NCBI RefSeq assembly: GCF_019097595.1
Contig: NC_080716.1
Coordinates: 27,989,901-28,053,900 of the forward strand
Source of the DNA: Hemibagrus wyckioides
Taxonomy: Eukaryota > Chordata > Actinopteri > Siluriformes > Bagridae
Length of the DNA stretch: 64,000 bases
Direction: 5' to 3'
A program made the position numbers and the translations under genes. Positions 56,754 through 64,000 of the stretch are shown here, piece by piece. Below the pieces are notes generated by a model. That model was not told the origin of the DNA. It ran no database searches and saw only the letters and a program-made list of their open reading frames with translations. How positions within the stretch are numbered: the first letter of the stretch is position 1; each line of letters starts with the position of its first letter.

Positions 56754-56843
56754 CGCAACGCGCTGGGACCACTGGCCAAAACAGTGCGAGAACAGGATCA
56801 GGTCAAAATTCACTTCTTTGTTTTGGACGCTGTGTTTAGCGCA

Positions 56844-59800
56844 ATGCGCGGATTACTGCCGCTTTCCACGCTCGTCTTCATCCTCGCCCTCATCCTCATC
56901 CTCATCCCTGCTCCAGCAGAACAGTCCCCTGTTACAGGGCCGGAGCCGATCCGGTGCGCGCCGTGTACCTCGGAGAAGCTGAGCGCATGTCCGGCTGCTC
57001 CATCCGGCTGCAGGGAGCTGATAAAAGAGCCTGGATGCGGCTGTTGCATGACCTGCGCGCTGCCCGAGGGCGCCAAGTGCGGGGTTTACACGGCGCACTG
57101 CGGCACAGGACTGCGCTGCACACCGAGAGCAGACGACCCGCACCCGCTCCACTCGCTCACTCGCGGACAGGCCGTGTGCACCGTGGACCACGCCGCGCAA
57201 GGTGCGTCTCCTCTCTCTACCGCCGAGTCGCCGATAGTCGATCAGATGCTAAACGATAACCGTCTCCTTACAGAGGAGGCCAGCGTCCCTTTACACCAGC
57301 TGCTCGGACTGGACAGAGCCGGAGACCCGGAGGCGCACGAGAGCATCAAGGCTAAAGCCAACGCCATCCGGAAGAAGCTGGTGGAACTGGTGAGAGTGTC
57401 CATCACAGAAAGCCGATTTAATTATTTACCTTTGAAACGCACCAATGCGACTGATATAATTAGCTGCTGACCACGTGAACACCTTTTAATTAATTAATTA
57501 ATGCGGCTACAGATAAAGGGCACATCTCGTTAGAGAGAATCTTTTACTTCATTGGCACATAATTGGACATGTACTCTTGATAGCACCACAGTAGAAAGTA
57601 CAATGTAAGGTACCCTTAGTTCTCTGGTACCCTTAAAGTAGGATAACTAACATACACTAGGCAATACTGGTACATTTACCTTAAATATGAGAATGCATGA
57701 CTCTGATCTGATGTATTGACTTATTTAAATGCTGTTTATTTAAATGCAACACATTTAGCAGAAATGAACAAGGCACAAACACAGCAGGAAAAAAAGGGAA
57801 GAAATTTTAATAGAATATATTCTATAAACTAAATTAGAACATGCATGACTACACAGTAAAGGATAAGTACAAAGTAATAAAAGATTTTAAAACAGTGTTT
57901 AATATCAGACTTTGTATTTGTCAAGAACTTAAAAAGAATCTGACTTGACTTACCATTAAGTCATTACATACTGTGAAAAAGTAGGCAAACAGGATCAAAT
58001 GTAGAAAACAATATAATACAAGGATGAAAACAAGATGGTATGAAAACAAAACAGCGGTTCAAACCTAAATAAAGATTTTTGAGTAAACTATACATCTATT
58101 CAATTTGTAGGCTTGTCTTGCTATTTATCCATATTTATATAGAAGAAATATTACAGCATATCATATAACTTTAACACCCTTTTTCTATTTCCTGGCAAAA
58201 TAAATCCCTCCAAAAGGTGGAGACAACAGGACAGAGAATAAAAAAAAAGTTGCTTCACTGGACAAAAAAAGTGAAAGGTTTTCAGTGATTTTTTTTTTTC
58301 TTTTACTTCTTTGTCCGATTTATTGTGTAGAATCTGACAAAAAATGAACATATCTGGCTTTACTGGGGTGATGTTTTCATCATTATTATTATTTATTAGT
58401 GAGCTGGGGTGTGCTGATAGTAGAAACTTAAATAAATAGTAATTTATGTTTAGCTTCTTGACTGTGTCATGTGACCTTATCCGCAAGGGAGATTTCAGCC
58501 ATTATCTCTCGTTTGGCCATCAGAACTGCGCAGTTCCTGGAATGCTCATGGATTAAGAGTAAAAATCAACATTTTAGGTGTAACAGAACACGAAGCTCTT
58601 AAAAGGACAGGTCTTGAAATAAAAAAAAAAAACTCTGGCTGTAATTTGAGCTATGTGACCCTAGGGGGCAGTGTTGTAACACTTGGCAAGAGTCAAACTC
58701 GCTGCGAATGCAACACTAGGCCATTTGAAATAGTTGAAAATTCCAGGGAGTGGAGCTGGATCTGATCCAACTCCTTCTGTAAGCCTAACCCCTAATGTCT
58801 AACTCCTAATTGTAAACCCCTAACCCACACAACAGTATACAACACCTGCTTTATCCAGCTTTGCCCAGGTAGGTGGAGCTGAATCAAGTCCCACTTCATC
58901 CCAACAAGGGGTACTTGGGCAATTCTGAGGTGGTTTAAGGTCATATTACCAATCCAGTTTAGGGGACATTATGCCAGTTACATTTTTCTTCATGCTTGAC
59001 AAGAAAATGTGGAATACCTGCAACCCCAAGTGTAAGGAAATGGAATATGATACACTTGTGTAATTGTGGACTGAAGTTATTTGGCCGTGGTCTCCAATCT
59101 TTCCATCCCCTCAAGCAGCAGCCACATCTGACAGTCGATTAAAGGCCAAGATAAACCGATTAAACCGGTGTGGCTCTTGATTGGTTGGAACTGCAGCCAC
59201 ACAAGCCCTTTGTGAATATAACTGGACACCCCTGCCCTTAAGGCTGGATTAAGAAGCCTTCCCCTAAACCCTATTTACAGTTTCTTGGACCATAAAATCA
59301 GATCTTCTCAGTGACCCAAAATCAGACCTTAAAATTGCTGCATTCCAAGTCTAAATCAACCTTATCCAGATAATCCAGAGCAGCAACGCCCAATCTCATA
59401 CTCAAACAACTGGTGTTGAAGCAGGTTTTCATTCCAGTGAATCAACAGCCACCAGTTCAATCAATTCACCTTGGCTTTCAAGATCTGGCTCCTGCTCAGC
59501 TGGAGGGAAAGCCGCAACCACACAATTGCTTTGCAGATACGTTTGGACACATCTGATCGGAGGGTCTCAGAGAACATCTGATTTTACAGTCCACTGACTG
59601 AGAGCCAGTATAAATTTCCATAAATGCATCGTTTTCCAGTTAAGACAACTGCTGTTCCAAGATTGGACACCCAGGATCCAGGTGATCAGGAGCTAGAAAA
59701 CAAAACAAAAAAAACCCCTCCTAAAATCAGATCCCTTGAGCTTCTTCATTTTCAGTACATTTCAGTGTGTATTGCACTTTTACCATATAGATTCTTTTCT

Positions 59801-60641
59801 TCGCATATCCCAGCTTGTTAGGAAATTAGGGTCAGAGCACAGGGTCAGCTATGATACAGCACTCAGGAGCAGAGAGCGTTAAGGGCCTTGTTCAAGGGCT
59901 CAACAATGGCAGCTTGGTGGTGCTGGGGCTTGAACCCCTGACCTTCTGATCAGTAACCCAAATGCTTTTCCCCGGAGTATGTTTATGTGATGTACAGCAT
60001 GAGCAGCATGAGAATAAGTCTTCAGGATTACAGCAATAGGCCTACACTATTCAAGTGAGATCAAACACCGCAGCAAGCTTAAGACTTTGGGCTTTTTTTT
60101 GGGGGGGGGTGTCTTTAGTGTGTCCACGTGAGTTTATCTACAGAACCAGAAAGTGCTTCATTGAATTTTCATTGAAATTCGTTGCAGGGTCCGTGCCATA
60201 CTGAATTACACTCTGCTCTGGATACTATCACGGCCTCGCAGCAGGCTCTGGGTGAGAAGTTTACTACCTTTTACCTTCCCAACTGCGACAAGCATGGCTT
60301 CTACAAGACCAAGCAGGTGAGCTTGGATATGAATTCCAACTCAACTTACCAAAATGCTTGGACTCCCAGTAACTGTGTGTGTGGTTCCATATGGTCAAAT
60401 GTTCTTCGGGTTAAATATGTGATACTTCAAACTACTTTATCTGGACTTTTAGGTCAGAACAGACCAGAGCACCATGCACTAAATCATATCTCTTTATGTT
60501 TGCTCTCAAACGCAGTGCGAGACGTCCCTCGTCGGCCAGCCGGCACGTTGTTGGTGCGTTTCCGCTTGGAACGGAAAGAGAATTGCAGGATCCAGTGATG
60601 TCCACGAAGATGCCCTTTGCCACCAGGAGATCAGTCACTAA
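56844..60641 (+). CDS. igfbp1: Insulin-like growth factor binding protein 1
   Basis: Secreted carrier of insulin-like growth factors, mainly made by liver in vertebrates. Coding exons 56844-57389, 60188-60316 and 60516-60641 join in phase 0 to give 266 residues. A hydrophobic signal peptide (MRGLLPLSTLVFILALILIL onward) is followed by the N-domain with 12 cysteines and the IGFBP signature GCGCCMTC. The linker contains NDNRLLTEEASVPLHQLLGL and KANAIRKKLVEL. The C-domain is a thyroglobulin type-1 fold with FYLPNCDKHGFYKTKQ and CWCVSAWNGKRI, ending CHQEISH. Exon 1 carries both the N-domain and the linker, where mammalian IGFBP1 has an intron. The mammalian RGD is absent. An a or b paralog cannot be decided here. 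Confidence 0.95.
58659..58674 (+). promoter_or_regulatory. CTCF-core-like motif in igfbp1 intron
   Basis: CCCTAGGGGGCAGTGT contains the YAGRGGGCR core of the CTCF consensus. Motif match only. Confidence 0.4.
59807..59965 (-). mobile_element. tRNA-derived SINE, inverted, in igfbp1 intron
   Basis: On the minus strand the sequence reads GATCAGAAGGTCAGGGGTTC then AAGCCCCAGC (B box) and CCTTGAACAAGGCCCTTAAC. It matches the SINE at 48283-48518. The head near 59965 is truncated or diverged. Confidence 0.8.
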
Positions 60642-61913
60642 ACCCTTCCACTCTTCTCACACACACACATTTCATTTAAGAAAAAAAGCACTTTTCTTAC
60701 CTAAGATTTATATATCACTGGGACATTTGGTTCCAACACAGAGCTTAAGATAAAATGTACCTACGCTAAAGAGATTAACTTTCTTAATTTATTTTTTTCC
60801 CCACATATCTCTCTATATATTTATTGAATGTTCCTGAATAAGTAATCACTGACAAGTATTTATATTTGCCGAGATCGTATTGTAACTGTTATATTTTTAT
60901 TCGTATATATGTATATATATTTTTTTTACTGTTACTTTTTTTTTTTTGGACTAAACAACTCCATTGCTACATAGAAATAGCAATAGAATCATGGGACATA
61001 TTAAAAAGCCATTGCAACACACACCACTATAAAAAAAGAAGGCAGAGTGGCTTCGCATACTTTTAGTCTCAACCCAATTTAGGAGCTTTGTACTTAAACA
61101 GCTTCACCATTCATTTGCTTTACGACGTGACAATTCGGCCTACATTCGTGCGAGTCTACTAAACTTTCTGCCTCGACCTGCGACGCCCGTGTTTATGAAT
61201 TTGTCCGGGCTGTTTTTTTTTTTTTCCCCTGCCCCTAGAAGGAATAGCTCTGGATTTTTCCACTTACACGGGACAACTGCCAATTGATCCCAGATGTTTT
61301 GAAGTAGATCGCAGATCTGGCCCATGTTTGTGACTCGTATAATGCTTCTACCTCTCCGAAGTGCAGGTTCCTCCGTTTGCTCGGGTCCTCAGCTCTGCTC
61401 CGTCGCTCTGGAAATCGCTTCCTCGTTGGTTCCTCTGAACTTTCAGAAGATCTCAGAAAAGCTGTGCTTTTTTTTTTTTAAGGCAAATAGACTTCCTGTT
61501 GGTTTGGAAAGCGGGAGTTATAACACCATTGGGATTCATTTTAGTTGCAAGCAGGAACGCTTTATGAAAATGGTTCCAACTTTGCTGCATGCCAGGACAT
61601 TTTTTATTTGATTTTATTTTTTTTTAACGCAGGAAGAGAGAGAAAAACCAGACGGGGATTTGTAAACCCATGTTGCGGGCGTGTCCCTTGGCTCTGTGCA
61701 AAAACACATCCATCCATCCATCTATCCATCCATTCATGTCTGAAGTTCATCCAGATTCAGTGCATTCAGATCAGGAAGAAATCATGATGGAACATTTACA
61801 TGCTTCAACACTTCATCTGCTACCTTCATGTCCGTTTTCTTTTTTGTAGTAAAACTAGAAACTATCCAGTGTGTGCATTCTAATTTCTGTTGTACATGTA
61901 TTCTTTGAATAAA
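60642..61913 (+). other. 3' untranslated region of igfbp1
   Basis: Runs to an AATAAA at 61908-61913, followed by a second AATAAA-like ATAAAT. It is AT-rich with several T-runs (60920-60948, 61470-61480, 61609-61624). Short open frames in it are not genes. The end is inferred from the polyadenylation signal only. Confidence 0.6.
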
Positions 61914-64000
61914 AATAAATGATTGCGATACGAACCGTCGAACTTCCTTCGTTTTAAAAGGTCCCCATTTCATGCGCACATGAAGAAACACACACACAAA
62001 AATACCAGTTCCTTAAATTAAATCTTTAATTATTGAAAGTAAAAATATACACAGATATATCTCCCTGTTTTTTTAAGGCACTGGGAATAACCTGACACTT
62101 TATAAAAAATAAAATAAAAACTAGCCACAAGTTAATAAAGTCAAAAATACTGTTTACACATGATGTCCCCAGGTTTTGGTTTCTTGTTTATTTCCATGCT
62201 TATAGCTTATCACAATGGGGATTTTAGTCCAAAAGAAGCCAGTAATAATGATGAGAAAGGCTACACGGTACTGTACTGTACTGTACTAGAAGCATTTGAA
62301 TATCACTAGAAGCCTGAGTATGTGTTTAATGTGTACTAGGTTTCTCTGTTCGCAGCAAAGTCTTTTGCCTTTGGTCACAAAAAAATAAAAATAAAATACA
62401 TAAAAGGAAGAAAGAAAAAAAAAAATGTGCATGTGCAGTGATGAAAGTCGTTTGTTTGGTAATTCAGCGTCAATTTGCACGAGCTACAGCTTAAAAAAAA
62501 AAAACAAGCTAGCTGAGTAGCTAGCACGATCTGTGACCTAGCTTACGTAATGGCCTTATCAAACATCGGCTGTTATGGAGAAAAGCAGCAGGGTTCGGAT
62601 TTAAGACCTGATTTAAATGGAACAAATCAAAACATTTTTTAAGACTAAGAATTCCAGATTCCAGAAATTCGGCTCAAAAAGCTTCAGAAGTCTTCATGGA
62701 GGTTGAATCATTTCATCAGGTCTTTAAAAAGGTTCATCTACCGAACCTGCCTTCAGGGAGTAAAGTAAAGTAATGGAACAGTCATGATGTTAAGATGATT
62801 TCCACTATAAAAAAAATAGTGAAATTTGGGGAAGGGAAGGTCAATAAGTATGACCAGAATGAGAAATAATGGGTAAGGTACGTATAATCAGTACAAACCC
62901 CCATCCTCAGCCATGAACTGGACAAAAGCTCCTTATTAACCATCTTAAAATTTTAGTCAAGTTCATAGTGAAATGTGCCCCGATTGGATGGTGTACGATT
63001 TTAAAATTAATTAAGTATTTTACTTCAGCTGGATATTTTACAATTTTTAGTTTTAAAATTTTTGATTATTTTTTTAAAATGCCAATTAGAATTTTTTTTA
63101 CACTAATTCAAAGTTTTTGAATTTTACTATAGTTAAAGATTTTAAATTTTTCACACTAGAATTTTCCTTTAGAAATGGGTTTTTACAAATTTTCCAATTT
63201 TAAGTTCACCAAAGTTTATGGATTTTTACTTCAATTTTGTATTTTACAATTTTAGAGGAGTTAAAAGCTTCCAATTGGGAATTTTACAGGTGTTACACTA
63301 ATTGAGTGGTTTGGAATTTTACTATAGTTAAGGATTGTAAAATTTCACACTAGAATTTTAGTTGAGGTTTTTTTTAAAAAATAATTTCAGACTCCAATTT
63401 GGCATTTTTTTTTGTAATTTTGAATTTTAAGTTTGCCAAAGTTTACGAATTTGACTTCAATTTTAGACGAGTTAAATGTTTAGATTTTCTTTTTTACGCC
63501 ACACTTTTACACTAATTGAGCGTTTTGGAATTTTACTGTAGTTACGGATTTTATGCTAGCTTCAGAATTTTACTACACTTGGAGATTTTTTCTTCGTCTA
63601 CTTAGGAGAAATGTATTCTAGTCTTGGGGTCTTATTCCTGTTTACATTCTGAATCCGAATTGAGCGTCTTACGTTAGTTAATTTAGTTGTAAAAATGTTA
63701 TGCATTTACTCTCATTGGGTGGATTTGAAAATTTCAGTTTTGCAATTCTACACTGTTTATAAAATTCTGAATCATTCTAAAAGTCTAAAACTTATTTCAG
63801 TTGGAAATTGAACTATTTTATGCCAGATTTTACACCTTTATGCTAGTTGGCTGTAGTGAGAAAGATTGAGCAAGTCGTCAAAACAAAATATCAAACATAC
63901 GTTTAAAGCCACCGCCAGACATTTCATAGCAAACCGAAAATATAAAGCAAAATGTAGTGACATGACAAGTTTTTGTACACACAGTCAAAACAAACAACAA
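61914..64000. other. Noncoding AT-rich DNA to window end
   Basis: No gene is supported. In vertebrates igfbp1 and igfbp3 are usually neighbours, tail to tail, so this may be the 3' flank or 3' UTR of a minus-strand igfbp3 beyond the window; nothing in the sequence proves it. A minus-strand ATTAAA lies near 62025. Confidence 0.4.
63050..63560. repeat. Degenerate ~200-bp AT-rich tandem repeat, about 3 units
   Basis: GAATTTTACTATAGTTAAAG then ATTTTAAATTTTTCACACTA recurs at about 63119 and 63315. A third unit at about 63531 reads GAATTTTACTGTAGTTACGG. Surrounding words (GTTTGCCAAAGTTTACG, TTCACCAAAGTTTATGG) recur in the same order. Confidence 0.6.

Larger units (their letters stand above)
57390..60187 (+). 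other. Large first intron of igfbp1
   Basis: Starts GTGAGAGTG and ends GAAATTCGTTGCAG. Includes CACGTG soon after the donor (57473), a CTCF-like CCCTAGGGGGCAGTG at 58659-58673, and an inverted SINE at 59807-59965. No internal coding exon is supported. In-frame sequence directly after the donor is the open continuation of exon 1, not a separate gene. Confidence 0.75.

Overview
The window is vertebrate nuclear DNA, almost certainly from a teleost fish. Genes have short exons with GT-AG introns, dispersed repeats are of typical teleost kinds (tRNA-derived SINEs, an intact Tc1 transposon, L2-type LINE debris), and an igfbp1 gene has fish-like features. A catfish or another ostariophysan is possible, but the sequence alone does not settle it. 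There is no bacterial, phage or CRISPR content.

Layout. 1-14959: one continuous GT-rich minisatellite, built from a GTGATGAGTAGG core plus (TG)n and punctuated about 25 times by a 35-bp AT-rich module. It shows a higher-order repeat of about 6.7-6.8 kb. 14960-28034: a duplicated locus of USP37-like deubiquitinases on the minus strand. One copy (24215-28034) assembles by consistent splice phases into an intact 15-exon, 559-residue enzyme. Around it lie a truncated copy (18168-19092) and two frameshifted two-exon fragments (16151-16461 and 22188-22498). Each fragment sits inside an inverted-repeat element built of 61-bp iterons. A two-exon dynamin relic and a relic of an unidentified repetitive protein family are wedged between the copies. 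28035-34190: repeats and short relics. 34190-38480: a 42-bp minisatellite of about 95 units that stays open in two reading frames. 38880-42330: more relics, another iteron array and an L2 LINE tail. 42327-45252: an element with long inverted termini that carries a minisatellite and a nested pogo/Tigger-like element. 45661-47730: an intronless coiled-coil gene with 21 eleven-residue repeats. 48283-50735: SINE and other dispersed repeats. 51012-53078: a three-exon gene for a 183-residue Ser/Arg-rich protein that I do not recognise. 54890-56137: an intact Tc1 transposon with perfect terminal repeats, inserted into a SINE. 56844-60641: igfbp1, a secreted insulin-like growth factor binding protein, with a TATA box and an HNF1-like site. 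61930-64000: noncoding, perhaps the 3' flank of a convergent neighbour.

The genes do not form a pathway. The left half is a birth-and-death region where tandem repeats, fold-back elements and segmental duplication copied and broke deubiquitinase exons. The right half is ordinary gene territory. The most notable items are the intact USP gene with its captured exon fragments, the iteron fold-back family, the 42-bp array open in two frames, the hendecad coiled-coil gene and the small Ser/Arg-rich gene.
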